A stretch of 64,000 nucleotides of DNA from Botryosphaeria dothidea (GCA_011503125.2 WWBZ02000073.1:2728001-2792000), one strand, 5' to 3'. Counted from the first letter of the stretch, positions 11,649 through 24,800 are shown. Notes: generated from the letters alone by a model not told the origin. Translations and numbers: made by a program.

Positions 11649-13043
11649 CTACCTGTAAAGTACGTCATGCACCTCTTCCCAATCGCCAAGCAGCTCGTCA
11701 ACCCCGGGCTCTCGATCCCCAGTAAATTGACAAACCCCTCGTAACCCTCCTCCTTCCTAATGTAGAAATCCTGGAACCCGCCTTTGCCGCCAATCTGCGA
11801 CACGCCCGCCCTCCCGAGCTTGGGCCGCATGCCCGCATAGTCCAGACCTACCGCCTCCGCGTCGATGCCCGGCAGATACAGCCGGAATGTCCTCGAGCGC
11901 GGCGACCAGGTTCTTGTCTGAGACGGTCAGGTCCGTCGGATTCGTCGACCCACTCGACGTCCGGGCCGAAGCGCACGCGGCCGCCCATGTCGAGCGTGAG
12001 GTGGGTGCCCAGGCCGCCCAGGCCCGCGGCCGGGGCGCGGGATAGATGAGCACCTTGGGCTTGGGGTGCGAGGCCGAGTAGGAGAAGTAGGAGCCCTTGC
12101 AGTAGAAGGGCAGGAGGTGCCGCTCCGGGGGCAGGATGGCGTTGGACAGGGCGATGGCGTCGAGGCCGGCCGAGTTGACGACGACCTCGGCCGTGAATGG
12201 TCGTCTCCTCGCCGTCGGGCGTCGTGGTCGTGATCTCCCAGCCGGACGACCCGGGCGTGCTGTTGCCGCCGCTCGAGAGCGGAGTCACGCGGGTCACGGA
12301 GGACTGGAAGGCGATGTCGCCGCCGGCGTTCTCGAAGTCGCCTTCGAGGAACTGCATCAGCGAGTGCGAAGTCGACGATGCCGGTGGTCGGGGAGACGAG
12401 GATGCCCGCCTTTGGCCTGGGACGTCTGGCTCCTGGCGTTTGGCATCCTCCTGGCTGAGGAAGTGGGTGGGCCACGCCGATTGGCCTTGCAGTGCTCATG
12501 GGTCTTCTCGAGTTGCTTCAGTTGACCCTTCGTCCTGGGCGACAACCCACTTGCCGCAGTTTGTTATGCGGATAGCCATGCGCCTGCATAGGTCGTAGAG
12601 CATCTCCTTGCCTTTGACGCAGAGTTTTGTTTCAGTGTATCCGGGCCATAGTAGAGCCCCTGCATGAATTACCTACGGGCAATACGTTAACATGCCGTCT
12701 GCCATCAAAATCCGAAACCACCAATTGCCCCCGGGGGAGAAGGATAGAGGAGAGCGTACTGCCCGCAGCATCCAAGCGCAATATTGGAAGGCCTAAAACC
12801 ATACCTCGGAATTGCGACTGCTCGTCTCTGTGCCGACTGAGCCATGTCTCTCAATAAGCCGGTAGGAGTGACACCATCCTTTTGTCTGCAGGCGCCTGGC
12901 AATGGCAAGAACCAACAGCTCGCCGCCGATGACTTGCGTGGGTGAATGAAGTCTGCAGCAGCATGCAGCGAGGTGCTGCTCGAGAAGCCTCGGCGTGTGA
13001 TTAGAGGCCGCACAGCGGCAAATGCGGGGGCGAGCATCAACAT
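11649..13043 (-). CDS. L-2-hydroxyglutarate dehydrogenase-like FAD oxidoreductase, mitochondrial, frame-disrupted
   Basis: The family oxidises L-2-hydroxyglutarate to 2-oxoglutarate with FAD in mitochondria. The ATG at 13043 opens MLMLAPAFAAVRPLITRRGF, a typical matrix-targeting leader. Allowing for indels, the next exon reads as the dinucleotide-binding core VIGGGAVGLAIARRLQ (about 12880-12930) and GSVGTETSSRNSE, an intron at 12673-12804, then VIHAGLYYGPDTLK, KGKEMLYDLC, AGILVSPTTGIVDSHSLMQF, EGDFENAGGDIAFQSSVTRV, GLGTHLTLDMGGRVRFGPDV, MRPKLGRAGVSQIGGKGGFQ and GFVNLLGIESPGLTSCLAIG. The end reads EVHDVLYR then TAG at 11649-11651. At least eight single-base indels separate these blocks, so no long frame exists. 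Sequence error is more likely than a pseudogene because every conserved block survives. Substrate is inferred from family likeness. Confidence 0.75.
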
Positions 13044-14380
13044 GGCAGAGAAAGTGGTGGTCAACCGGGCATCAAATGCACTGCATTGCCCGGGTATGCT
13101 CCTCGGACGCTCTTCTGCGGCTCTAGTGGCGCAAGGGATGTTTCTGGAGGGGTGGACTGCGAACTTGCTTTTTGGCAGATCGTTACGGTGATGGTTGACG
13201 TCCAAGGCATGGCTGGGCGGCAAGATTGGAGTTTGGCCGACGGGCCGCGATAAGATAAAATTCAGCGCCAGGGATCCGCTGCAACGACGCACGCCATCGT
13301 AGGGCAGAGTTGCTGCATGAGGCAGATCATTTTGACCGCTTAACAAAGAAAAAGAACGAATAAATAGAGGCAAAAAAGCCTATAGATATCGTCTTGCAGC
13401 CATGCTATGCAGGAACTGTGCCACTAGGCGCCCCTCTTTTGATTGTCTACCAGGTCCTCTACACCACCAAACGCCCGGCAAGGATTCCGTCAGCCTCACC
13501 AACCCCGGCCATGTCGTACAGAACTCCAAATCTAAGCCCCCACGCGCCCACCGCCCTCAACCAACCGTGCCGGCCATTCGCTTTGCGCGGAACACAGCCG
13601 TAGTTACACCAGATCCACTTCCGTCTCCACCCGTTCCAGACGGCCCTCCGATGGATCGCAGGGGTTGCAATTTTGTCGGGAATGTGAACGTTACCATGGA
13701 ACCCAACCGCTGCGTCTCCCTTTCCGACACACAGGAAACCGGGCTCAAACGGCTTCCGGGTCGCCCGTAGCCGTCGGAACGACGGCTGAATCCCGTCACC
13801 TTGCCTAATATCTACCGATCATTGGCCTCTACCCAGACCGACATCTTCGTTCCGATCCCCATCTGTCGAAACCACCTTGCGCAGCTTGCCCCAGCCTTGT
13901 GTTGCACCAACCGCGCTGGGAGCACAGGATTGACCGGTCAGAGGATAACAATCAAGTATCTGCGGGCATGCAATTCTACCCTCAATGACAGACATTCCAG
14001 GCGGATCCTTGCTCTTGGTGGGTCGCTGAAAAGCACTCACGTCCATGCCGTGCGCTGCAGGCGCCTTCGATTGAAGGCTTTGGAAATACTGTGTAACCTG
14101 TGATACTTTTGTCGGTACGTGTGTAGGCGTCCCGCAGCACGGGCGAAGGGAGCAAACGGTCCAGACCGAGATCTCCTTCCTTTCTGTGTCATCGGGGGTC
14201 CCGACCACTTCTCCTTGCGCTTTGGATGCCGCGGTGTTGAAGCAGCCAAAGCTCATCCGTTGCGAGGGGAGATGCGGTCATTTCACGGAATTTGTGATCC
14301 GCCGACAACATTGAGCTCAGGGAAGCTGGAATCTCGAGCAGACATTCCGAAATTGCCCACTTTCCTCCTTCGTGCATGTC
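13044..14380. other. Intergenic, no supported gene
   Basis: Promoter side of the L2HGDH-like gene and 3' side of MTC6. Frames at 13402-13770 (plus) and 13819-14256 (minus) are open but have no domain or codon pattern that supports them. Confidence 0.5.
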
Positions 14381-16373
14381 TCATGAAGGTACGCCCTCAT
14401 ACTCCCATCCCTCTTGCATCGTGCGTCGTCTAGACTTTCTACTTGATTGTCTATTTCCTGCGCATTTCACGAACAGGGTCAAAACTGTGCAAACAAAGAC
14501 GATTACCGCTGCCACAGTCGGGACGACTACCAATCGGTTCTCGTCTTGGTTGGCCGCAAGGTGGTACGGGCAAGGTTTGGCTCACTCCAACCACCCAACA
14601 ATCTGTGACGTCGAGGCTGTTGAAATTGACCCAAACGGAGGCATCCCCGTCAAAGTCTCCCGAATCTTCGTTCGCGCGTGTCTGGAGGGCAGCAAAGAGG
14701 TACCGATTCTCGAGTGCGGTGCGAGGTGCATCAAAAGACGATCCGTCGGGGCATATGGAGTCGGTGTCGGTGTAGCTTTCCTTCGAATCGCTGATACGCC
14801 AATCGTATGGTCTGTCACCCCCAGCTCGGCAAGCTGCATGATGTTGCTCAGTACAGTCGGTGAGCACCCAGCGACCGTGAGTGGAGGCACGCATCGTCGC
14901 GCAGCGTAAGTACAAGGCATTGCCGACGTCGTTAGTTATGTTTCGGGGTTCGCTGTCTGCCCAGCTCCAGATCGAGCCGTACGAGACGGTCTGATAGGGC
15001 TCGTACGAAACGTCTGCGGTCTCCGAGAGCGATTGGTTCAGCAACGGACTAACACCACATGCGGTCATATTAGATATGTATGGTGAGGTCGAATTCAGAG
15101 ATTGCGTCGATGTCGTCGGGAAGGTGGACGAGAGTGCCCAAGACGAGTTTGTAGAACCTGTCAAATAGTTGACATCGTTATCGAAGAAGCATCCGTTCGT
15201 GACACTTCCAGAATCACTGAACGCTAGATTCTGCAAGGATTCGAAGGTGCCCTCTGGAAAGAGGATCGAGTTGTCGGACTGGGTGTCGTAGTCTGCCATC
15301 TGAGCATCAACCCGACCGAAAGATGCAAGAAGTCTCAGGTGGTCAGGACCGAACTCAAGGACACCCTCACTAGGCCACCCGCTCTCAGTGGACTCTACGC
15401 CGTCAACAGTGACGGCCTGGAGGTACGGTAGAGCAGGCTTCAAACCAGTATCTGCCGAAGTATCGTAACCGAACCAGGAGTCATTAAGATTAGCACGGTC
15501 TTCCCGCAACTGCGTCGGCGTGTATAGATACGAAGCTAGGTCAGCGCTCAAGACATTAGAAAGTGTAGTATTGGCCGTAGGCAACTGAGATGCAGCGGGT
15601 GCCGATGCGGTTACCGATGAGGTCGAATTAGAAGCTGCGGCATGGATGTTAAAAATTAAGTAGATTAGGGAGGCGTTAATGGTGTCGCCTGTGTCGTCGA
15701 GATAGTCTGCAACGAGTGATGAAATGCTGGAGACGTTCAGAGAGGATGAGCACCTGTACGAGCCGGTCTGAACTATGCCACTGCCAGTCCCTTGCGCAGT
15801 CGGACTCGCCGACACGCCGGATGCAAGCACAGAGCTGGTGGAAGACGAGTTCGGGGTGGGAGACGTGAGCGCTGACGTGGACAAGGCTGTCGCCTGGCGC
15901 GGCTGAAGACTGCCAGTGCTCATCATCACCGATGAAAAATCGGCATCAGAGGTCGAGGATACAATGCCCATGGTGGCATCATCATCGCTCGAGGCCGATT
16001 CAGGAATCTCCACCGGGCAGAGGCTCCAAAGGGCGCGGCCGACGTCCCAATAGAGGTCGACAATGAATCGTTTGAAGCCGACGGCCAGCAGGTTGGAGAG
16101 GCAGCGCCTCGCGGCGGAGTCCTCGTATACGCCGCGCGAAAAGCAAGCCTCGGTAAGGGATACGGCTGGCTGGGTCACATAGTTGATGGGAATGGCCAGG
16201 GCAAGGTCTCGCTGGGACTTCAGGGACGATCAGCATGGCAGTGCGGCCGAAAGCAGCGGAGGTAAGATGCAGAATTGAGAAATGAGGAGTATCGAAAGAG
16301 GACTCACCAGAAGCGCTATGCTCCACGGCAGCACGGGCTCGGCGCCGGCGGCAGGTTCATACTGACTCGACAT
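14381..16373 (-). CDS. mtc6: Maintenance of telomere capping protein 6 (MTC6)
   Basis: Two exons: 16308-16373 and 14381-16217, with a GTGAGT...AG intron at 16218-16307. The join gives MSSQYEPAAGAEPVLPWSIA then LLSQRDLALAIPINYVTQPA, the conserved MTC6 start. Exon 2 continues with SLTEACFSRGVYEDSAARRC and VGFKRFIVDLYWDVGRALWS, a long Ser/Thr/Asn-rich lumenal-type region with many N-glycosylation sequons, and WVLTDCTEQHHAACR, reminiscent of a C-type-lectin-like segment. One extra G near 14531 shifts the frame just before the C-terminal membrane segment (VVVPTVAAVIVFVCTVLTLF). Without it the protein runs on through a basic tail to EYEGVPS and TGA at 14381-14383; the total is then divisible by three and gives 633 residues. 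As read, the frame instead ends at 14451. In yeast, loss of MTC6 affects growth of a cdc13 telomere-capping mutant; biochemical role unknown. Confidence 0.85.
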
Positions 16374-18540
16374 GGAGTGTGGCGGCGGCTATTGGCCGCT
16401 GGGTCATTTCAACGCCTGCAGGTGTGGGAGAATGGAGCTGGAGCACAGGCAGGAGACGACACCATCTCTTGCCGACGGAGCACCTGCTGCGGTCCAGCGG
16501 CTCGGTTGGAAAAGCGCCAAGAAACGGTGCGCTGCGAGGCGGCGATCACGGCTTTTTGGGGGCCGACGATGAGCGTTGAGCGAACGGGGGTGTGATGGCG
16601 GCTCCACCGGGCAGAGCGCGTGGCAGGGAGCGTGTGAACAGGCGTGAAGTTGCGGGCGGGTGCATCAGTCATCACCCACGGAAAATCCTGTCCCGTCCAC
16701 GACTTTAGGCGTCACTCTCGCGCCGATCGCGCGCGCATCAGCTCAAGCTCCATCGGCGCGCGTGCTGCTGCTGCGGCCCCTGGGCTTGGCGGCACAACGC
16801 ATCCCCAAAACACCCTCCTGCTTCTCAACACCTCCGCTCTCAGCTCAGCCTTGAGGCCCATGAGCTCGCGCTGCCGCCGCCCGGCGAGTCCCGCCGTGGC
16901 TGGGGCGAAGGAAGAGGGAAGTTGCCGCGCGGTGAGTGCCGCGGACGCCGCCGTTGAGCAGCACGCGTCGCAGCGACATCCGCCAGATGGGATTTCGAGC
17001 AGGCATCATCGACTCCACGCCGGCCCGGCCTGTTGACCGTGCGTGCGCCTCCTCGTGGCCGACGGTGAATCCTTCACACCAACGTTCCGGCAGTCGGACT
17101 CGTCACTCACCGCAACGCGCCCCTAACGTAGCCTGCTCCACCCCTGAGCACCTCTCGTCTATTGCCCTTTCCAGCAGCTGATGGGCAGAACTGTAAAGCA
17201 CCCAGCACGGGGCCCAACGCGGTCCTCTACCAGAGCATCATCGGCGTCGCTCGCGAAAAAGCAAAACAGAACGACATGCGCACGCCGACAACCCCTACAC
17301 CTGCCACACCACCGGCGCCCGACGAGTGCCGCCTCCAGCTGACCCACCCTGGCCTGGACAGCCATCCACTCACGGCTCTCAGGCGCCAGCTAGCTCGACG
17401 GCCTGCCCGGCTCGCGTTAACCGCGATCGTCGCACCTTTCGCTCCGGATGCTGCACGCAAGCAAACGGTGCCCGCCAGAAGGAATCTTGGTAGCGGAGGA
17501 CGCAATTTCCTATGGTTGGCATTAGCATCATCGCCCACCGAAAATCCAAATGCGCAAGCCACGACGAGCGGCTGCTCCGCGGACCCGGAGTGTCTGCGGG
17601 TTTCCTGAGAGGGTCTGCGGCAGGCGTGGCAATCTGCCGCACACCCCTTGACTGCCCGTCGGCGGCCTCTTCCCTCCCGCCGCGCGATGCATCGCGCTCC
17701 AGATTCCTCGTCACCCACCTTGCTGGGCTGAGAGCTGAAGCCAAGCTGAACTGGCTGAGCTGGCGTCTGAGAACAGCCAGGTCTGCCGTCCCTGCCCTCC
17801 TCTCGACCACCTATCGAGAGCAAGCTGCCCCACTCACACCATCCCAGACAGCGGCCCTACTGCGTCAGCCAGTGATGTCTCCAATCCAGGGATCACGGCC
17901 GACCGTTTTGTTTCCAGACCGCCGCATGAACAGCAAGCGTCATCAGCGACGAGATAGAGCGACCGGTGGTAGCCCAGCCCAACCGGGCCATTGTCTTGCT
18001 GCCCCCCAGCCCACAAGTCCCCTTCCTTCCGGACGATTGCGGCCAACCTGCGGAGAAGCAGGTCCACAGCAGAGCCGGAAAGGTACTTCCCTGCCCGCGC
18101 CTCTTCATGCAAGTGACCTTCTCGGCCAGCCTCCTCCAACAATGGCGCCGTTTGCTCTCGCTGGGCACCGTTGGCCTTGCGCCGCTGGCCAGCCACGTCT
18201 GGACCGACGGCTGCGCCCATTTTCCCCATCCAGAGCCATCTCCTCTCTTTTGGGCGGCCGGCCATTCTTTGGCGATCTTGACCCGTCAACTCAGGTCATG
18301 CGGGTTAGCGGCCGCGCCGGCTGCGCGTGCCCGCCCAACGGGCTGGGTGTCGGCATACTGCTTTCTGCCTCGCCTCCTTCCCACATGTGTGTGCTATGGC
18401 GCTCGCGGACTCAGTACACCTTTCCCTTTCCCTTCTGCGGTCGACGTCAGGTCTCACGGAGTCGGTTCCGCGTGTGTGTGACTGAGAAGAAAGCGGAGTG
18501 GCCCGCTATCATAATGAGCTACTCATCTCCCATCTAACCA

Positions 18541-18586
<46 letters not shown>

Positions 18587-20658
18587 TAAGTACATGTCGC
18601 GTGCGCGCCAGCGGATTGCTCCATTGCTTTTGGCGATTCGCGAATAGTTTATCTCACCCCACCTCATTGATCCTTCGGGCCACTCTTGAGGTTCGATAAT
18701 TTTTTTTTCCGGAGTTTAGATCTTGTGAAAAGGAGGCGCGGTCCCAATCAACAGCCACCTGTGACGGACATTTGCTAATGCAAGCGCGAATCCATCGTCA
18801 CCTGCGTAAGAAGTGTTCCAGCCTGGAGGAGGGGGAGGGCATCTCGTGCTCTACCATCTATCTCTCCAAGCAGGTTGCGGAGAGTTTTTTTAAACGTTGT
18901 TAGCGCGCGCCCGCTGAACCATGGTTAACAGGAAATAAGGGGAACGTGAAAAGCAAGTCAGGGCACGTCACAGGACGGTTAGTGAAGCCACGGGTTTGGT
19001 AGTTGAGCAGGTTTAACTCGACGCCAGGCTTTTGCGCAGTACCAAGTGCGGGAGGTCATTGTCCAAGCGTCCTCTCGGCATTCGGCTCTTCTTATTTCAA
19101 ATAGTGAGATGAACGGCCGTCGCGGGCCTACTTGTTGCTATTTTTCTCGGTGATGGTGAGTAGGGGGTGGAGAAAGTTTGTTATCCGCTAAGCGTTGCGG
19201 ATGTGTTTCGAGGTACGAGACGAAGGTCGATAGAATAGTGTCGGCAGAACATTCTCTCTGCCCCCGAACTCGGTGGGGGAGCAGGAATCTGGAAAGTTCG
19301 AAAATGGAAACAGTGGAACGGGGCCCAGCGTCATGTAGGCTACCGAAGTCTTTTGCCCACCATGTCCCCCCGGATTTGAACGTGCCAGCCGTTTGTTGTC
19401 CGGAATGAAGGGATTGTGGGGACGGGGCTGTCCGGTCCCAGGTTTTGACAGCTGACTTCAGGTACACTGTCGTTGCCTTTTTCCCGCGGGCGCGCGAGAG
19501 AGAGAATGACAGGAGGAGAAACAGTCTCGAACTTTCCTTGGCCCCCGTCGGAAGTGCGGGCGTTGTCTGGGAGAAGGGGAGACGGAGCGTAAACGCAGGT
19601 ACGCGAGGGAGGTCAGAGAAACGAGGCATCACACACGTTCCCGGCAGTCGCATCCGCTTGCGCTCGCTGCCAGAGATTATGGTGTGAGTCTGGTTTGTGA
19701 ATCATGCATTTTCTTCTCTCGCCTCAGGGGTCGGTTGGCCATGCAGGCTTCGTTCGCGACCGCGAGAACGCAGGAAAAGTGTTTGATTGCATCACTCAGC
19801 CACAGTATTCAATGGAGAGAGGGGTGGTGGGCGGAAAAGTGACGAGGTGAGTGGGGCGAAATCGGGATCTATTGCACAGTAGGACTTTGAGGCTGGTCGC
19901 CAGGGACAGCTGTTGAGTGTTGAATGATTCTCATTTTTTCGTGGTTGCGCAAAGGCCACTTCTGATCCTATGGGGTATAACGCTGATGATAATTGTGTCA
20001 CAGGCGCAACTGTGTTCGAATGCTCAAGCAAGGCGAAGGGCCAAAAACGATACGTCGAAAGATATACGTTGTTTTCCTGATTATATCCAGGGTGAAAATC
20101 TCTGCAAATAATGCCGCCCAAGTAGATGATAAAAAGATTCGTAACAATGTTCCGCTGTGAAAGACGTGTTTACCGATTAGGAGCAACATTTTTCCTTTTC
20201 AAACACAAGAAAACTACCCAAGTCCCAGCCATCCGCCCTGAATTGAGAGATCCGATGGAATCCATATGTGCAGAATCGGAACAAAACGGGGGCAGAGAAC
20301 ACAACAAACCACGACGAATTAAAGTATTACGTTAAACCAAGATTGCAATTGAGATCGTCGTGCCCAATGAATACCGCAATAGTCGATAGATGTTATCACA
20401 ACCGCTTCCTTCACTTCCCCCTCGTCTCTCGCCCATCGTAGCCGAGGTGCCACTGGTATAGTGCGTATGTATGCTGAAGTAGAAGAAACATTTTTAAAAC
20501 ACACACAAGAACATCAAAGTGTGTAAAAATTTTGTATGTGCTGAAGGAATAAAGACAAAACCCAAAGACGCCGGTGCTATGCAACAATAGTGGACCCTTG
20601 AAAGGGTTCCTTTACAAAAGAAAAAGGCTACGAAAGAAAACAGAATTGGCTCCCGGAC
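16374..20658. other. Intergenic, no supported gene (microsatellite inside)
   Basis: Promoter side of MTC6 and 3' side of flbD. The longest frame (17512-18537, plus, 341 codons) overlaps long open frames on the other strand in GC-rich DNA and shows no domain. From about 18500 the sequence becomes less GC-rich and contains a TG microsatellite. Confidence 0.5.
18543..18587. repeat. (TG)n microsatellite
   Basis: About 18 uninterrupted TG units, one A interruption at 18580, then three more TG-type units. Simple dinucleotide repeat in intergenic DNA. Confidence 0.95.
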
Positions 20659-21816
20659 CTAGTTCAGCAGCGAAGCCACCGCGTTCAGCTTGCTGCTGGG
20701 ACTCCGCGGCTTCATGGGCGGCAGGCAGGGGGCCGGAGCAAGGGTCACCGAAACACTCTGCGAGCGCGGTTGCTGTACCAACTCGCTAAAGCTGGGGAGA
20801 GCGCGCTGCACGGTACAATACGAAGGTCGGTGTGGGGTGGGCTGAACTGGGCTCCCGCGCCTCGACGAGTCACCGCTGGCAGTGAAGGGCGCCGTGAGAA
20901 GGGGTAATTGCCTGCTGACACCGCTGGAACCGTAATTGGGCTCGCGGAAAATGGGAGATCCGCCGTTGCTGACGAAGGCAGGCAGCTGAGGCAGGCGCAA
21001 CTGCTCCCGCTTGCGCGCAGCCGCATCCTGGTGATCCGCAGAGGAGGCCCGGGGAAGAGCATGTGATTGGTCGTCATCGGTGATGAAGGAGCCGTTGCGA
21101 GGAAGGTAGGCCAGGCTCGAGCGGCGGCGCTCGTCACGTCTCCCGATGAGCGGGGGGAGGGGGTGCTCCATAGGGGAGGCTGCGTAGTGAGGAGACCTCG
21201 ACTCGGAGCCGCTGTCAGTGATGAGCGAGGGAGCACCGTCGGTTGAGAGCACAGACTGGCCAGACGGGGACGGGATGGGAGTGTCGTAGGCACGGTTGGC
21301 GTAGGGTTGCGGCTGAATCGAGAGCGGGGCAGGACGAGCGTGGTATTGCTGCTGCTGTTGCTGGTGGTACTGCTGGTGGGCGTAGGTGGGCGAGTGGTGC
21401 TGGTACTGGGACTGGTGGTGGTGGTAGTGGTTTCCATGATGTTGCTGAACGGTGGCAGTCTGGGCTTCGCTGCGTCGCCTCTCGGACATGCGCCTCCGCC
21501 TGTTCTGGCCACCATTCCACCAGTTCTTGACGGCGTTGTCGCTGCGGCCATTGAGCTGGCGTGCGATCTCCGCCCACTTCTTGCCCATCTCGGCGACCAG
21601 ACGCTCGATGACCTCGCCCTCCTCGGAGGTGATGGGCTCGTGGTTGAGCGTGGGCTTGAGGTTCTGGTGGAAGCGCTCGCGGCATTGCTTGGGAGTGCGG
21701 GTGCGCAGCATCTGTGATATCCGCACCCAGTTGTTGGCGCCCTGCTGGGAGACGATGGAGAGGAGGAACGAGTCCTCGGCCTGCGACCAAGGCCCGCGAC
21801 GTGCGTTGGGGGCCAT
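20659..21816 (-). CDS. flbD: R2R3 Myb transcription factor, FlbD-type conidiation regulator
   Basis: A single clean exon of 385 residues from ATG at 21816; a further in-frame GTG upstream is not needed. Residues about 5-105 form two Myb repeats: RRGPWSQAEDSFLLSIVSQQ, NNWVRISQMLRTRTPKQCRE, EEGEVIERLVAEMGKKWAEI and LNGRSDNAVKNWWNGGQNRR, with the regularly spaced Trp residues of the DNA-recognition helices. The rest is low-complexity: a His/Gln-rich stretch (about 120-165), then Ser/Pro-rich sequence, and a short conserved-looking end SPSSKLNAVASLLN. In Aspergillus FlbD acts in the fluffy pathway that switches on asexual sporulation; the same role here is inferred from the Myb core. The upstream side faces 17.6 kb without a supported gene, which would allow a large regulatory region. 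Confidence 0.88.
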   Translation of the reverse strand: MAPNARRGPWSQAEDSFLLSIVSQQGANNWVRISQMLRTRTPKQCRERFHQNLKPTLNHEPITSEEGEVIERLVAEMGKKWAEIARQLNGRSDNAVKNWWNGGQNRRRRMSERRRSEAQTATVQQHHGNHYHHHQSQYQHHSPTYAHQQYHQQQQQQYHARPAPLSIQPQPYANRAYDTPIPSPSGQSVLSTDGAPSLITDSGSESRSPHYAASPMEHPLPPLIGRRDERRRSSLAYLPRNGSFITDDDQSHALPRASSADHQDAAARKREQLRLPQLPAFVSNGGSPIFREPNYGSSGVSRQLPLLTAPFTASGDSSRRGSPVQPTPHRPSYCTVQRALPSFSELVQQPRSQSVSVTLAPAPCLPPMKPRSPSSKLNAVASLLN

Positions 21817-24800
21817 TTCGGGCACGAGCTGGAAGTGGAAAATCTAGTGGGGATTGCGGGACCCTGACAGGCTGGGGCCGTTTAATAGCGAGGCCGGCTC
21901 GGTCGGCTGGTTCAAAGCGGCAGCCGTGGAACGGGCGCGTGCAAGAGACGGAGCGGTATGCGTGGGCGGTTGCTGGGACGCGGTCAGACTCGAGGCGCCG
22001 GTGGGACAGCGTTGGGTGGGAGGCAGAGGCAGACAGGAAACGAGAAACGGGAGGGTTCTTGTAATACCTTCAGGTGGACAGGCACGTATGACAGTGGAGA
22101 GTGTCTCTGGAGAGGGTGTAGTAGTGGGCTGGCGGGGAGGAGGACGGCGATAGGGTACCACGGGGCTGGGAGAGCGAGGCGGAGGAGGGTATATGAAGGC
22201 TTGGGTAAGACGTTGGCGTGCTGCACAGACTTGGCCTTGAACAATGGTTTGGGAAGAGGGCGCGCCTGGCTGGCTCTAGGGTCCGGGCAAGCTTAAGTCC
22301 ATTTGACAGAGGCTAGCGAGGATGCCCCTTTGGGTCGCTGGTCCGCGCGGTGGACGCAGCCTCGGTGGATCCCAAGGTCCCAGATCGGCGGGTAAGATAT
22401 GTTAGATGTGCAGATGTGCGACCAGGGTGGGCGCGCGGGATGGAAGGGAGGGATCATGGGCGCTGGCGCTGGCCACCGCGCTCCCGGGGCGCCCCAGCGC
22501 TGCGCCGTTCCGTGAAACCGCGCTCCTTGCGACGCGGCCAGCATGAGACAGCCTGGAATGAAAGTGTCAGGCCTAGCCGCACTGGGGACGCAGCTGTCAG
22601 CCAGCCAGCCGCCCGACGCGGCCCTGCCAGAACGGCCGGCCAGAGCAATCCTCCGGCCAGCAAGCGCACCTTGGCGCCAGACAACTCCCACTCACGCGCT
22701 CGCCCGCTCCCTGGAGCAGCCTGCTGCCGCCGCGCCGCGTCGCTGCATCGCGAAACGGCGCGATGGGCGGGCAGTCATGAGCACAGCCGTCGTCGCGGGC
22801 GTGGTCAGCGCCAGCTCGCTAGGTAGCCAGCGGCCTGCCTGCGCTCAGGCCGTCGCCGGCGTGGTGCCGCCGCCAGCAGCAGAGCGCAGCATCGCGTCCG
22901 AAACCACGGCGCGCAGCCCGCGGAGCAGGAGGGGCGAGCCGTTTGAGGGCGCCTTGGCGGCATCCCGCCGTGCTGGCGCGGCTGCCGGTGCTGGCTGCTG
23001 TGCAGATTTGGGGCGATCTGGCGGGTCTTCCCATGCCGCGAGCGCTTCCAAATCAGCCGCCCAAAGCGGCTAGCCGCAGAGCCGTTGCGGCCGCGCGATC
23101 ATCGTCATTTCGCGCCGGCCGACGGGCACCCAACCTCCCACTCCCCAGTCTCACCCCAAGCACGCCCCCCGCCCCGGCCAGCGCAGCAACCAACAACCAC
23201 AGCTCGCACAGCAGCCGCCTGCCTCACGCCTGCGCGCTCTGCGGACCACGGCCACGCCCTCGATGAGAAGTGCCCGCCCGTGCCGCCGCCCCGACCAGCA
23301 CCCGGGCGCCGGCCTGCATGCAGCCGCCGGCCCTCCCTCGCGTACTCGAACCGCAACGGGCAGTGCGCTAACCGCGTGCACGCAGGCTGTCATCCAGCTC
23401 GGTGGAACCGCAGCAGCAGCCGTTGGCACTAGTCGGGGAACGGCACGGCGAGCGTGCTCTCGCCCAGCGCAGCGTCCCAGGGTCTTCAGCAGAGCCAGAT
23501 CGCGGGATCGGGAATCTGAGGCCTGACGAAAGAGCACATCCTCCGCATCGTTCCCCTTTCAGGCCGCCTAGCGCGTCATGTGCTGCTCCCCCGACTGCTC
23601 GATCCAGCTCCCCGCCACGCCCTCCTGCCCGCTTTGGGACCGCTTCAGCTGCGCGCAACGGCCGCCACGCCTCCAGCAGACGCGCCTCCTGACATGGGTT
23701 TCACCCTCCCCCCCCATCTGCAAACCTAAATATTGATTTGGCATTCCTTTTCGGGGGCCAAACGGCAAGGGCTCGCCGCTCAGCCTCGCGCCGCAGGGGT
23801 GCAACGGGGATTGGTGAGACCGGCGCGCCGAGGATGCAGAGTGGCCCGAAGCTTATATGGATATCCCGTTCACAGCAATCTACGTGCCGTCAGAGTCGGC
23901 CCTATCCCTTGCGCCTGACCGCCTGGCTCTGCGCGGTGGACGACCGGGACCAAGGGCAGTCAACATGGTGTAACAGGCCCAATCTCCCGCCTGCAAACAA
24001 TCATGTACGCCCGCCGTTTTTGCTTTTCCTGGAGCTCGGCGCAAAGGCGAGAGCACCGCAGGCCTGTACCACGCGGCATGCAAGAAATGCGAGGCCTGCG
24101 CCGTCCGGTTGGCCGCGCTCGGCGGGACCTGAGACGGGCGCGGACCACAAGATGCTGACGGCGAGCTGTGGGCTGCAGCTTTCCCGTGCCTTGGAACAAC
24201 GGCCGTCCCGACAATTGCTGCGATGGCGTCCACAACCGCAACCGCGCAAACCACGACGTCACTCTCACAGCAGCGCGCACCACGCCGACAGCCCGGACGC
24301 GAGCGGGCGACTGCGCTCCTTGCCAGCGCCGTGCTCGATCCTCCCCCGTAACATGTTTTCCCCATCGGGCAGTCGCTTCAAGTTTCGGTCCGCAAACAGC
24401 ATAGCAAATACAACAGCCTTTCGCTAGCCGCGACAGCATTTCAAATACATCTGGCACACTGACACCTCTGCGTCCGGGCGCCAGGGCGCTGCGGTAAAGG
24501 GCCGTAAGCTGCGGAAGCCCTTGCTGGGGCGCTGAGGCGCGTGGGGCTCGCCATCTAAGTGAGCAGCGCGCGATGCAAGGGCGCACCTTGCACATTCCCG
24601 TCGTTGCTGAGCGGTGCGGCGCCGCCGCGGTGCGTCACGGGCGCACAAACGCACATGCACACACACGCCTTCTCACCGTTCCCCATGATACCCGACCGGT
24701 GGGAAACGGCGCAGCGTCAATCCGATCGCGGCGGGCGTGCGTAACCAGGCCAGCGGAAACGCCTCCTGCCTGTTGCTTTTGCGGTGGTGATTGCTTTTTT

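Noticed and set aside
17512..18537. 341-codon plus-strand open frame
   Set aside because: GC-rich DNA in which both strands stay open together; Pro/Arg/Ser/Ala-rich product without domain or intron pattern.
18543..18587. TG microsatellite as a telomeric or Z-DNA feature of note
   Set aside because: An ordinary dinucleotide repeat; no adjacent signal gives it a special role.
22290..24670. Many overlapping long frames on both strands
   Set aside because: Expected from GC-rich composition; none shows a family motif and they exclude each other.
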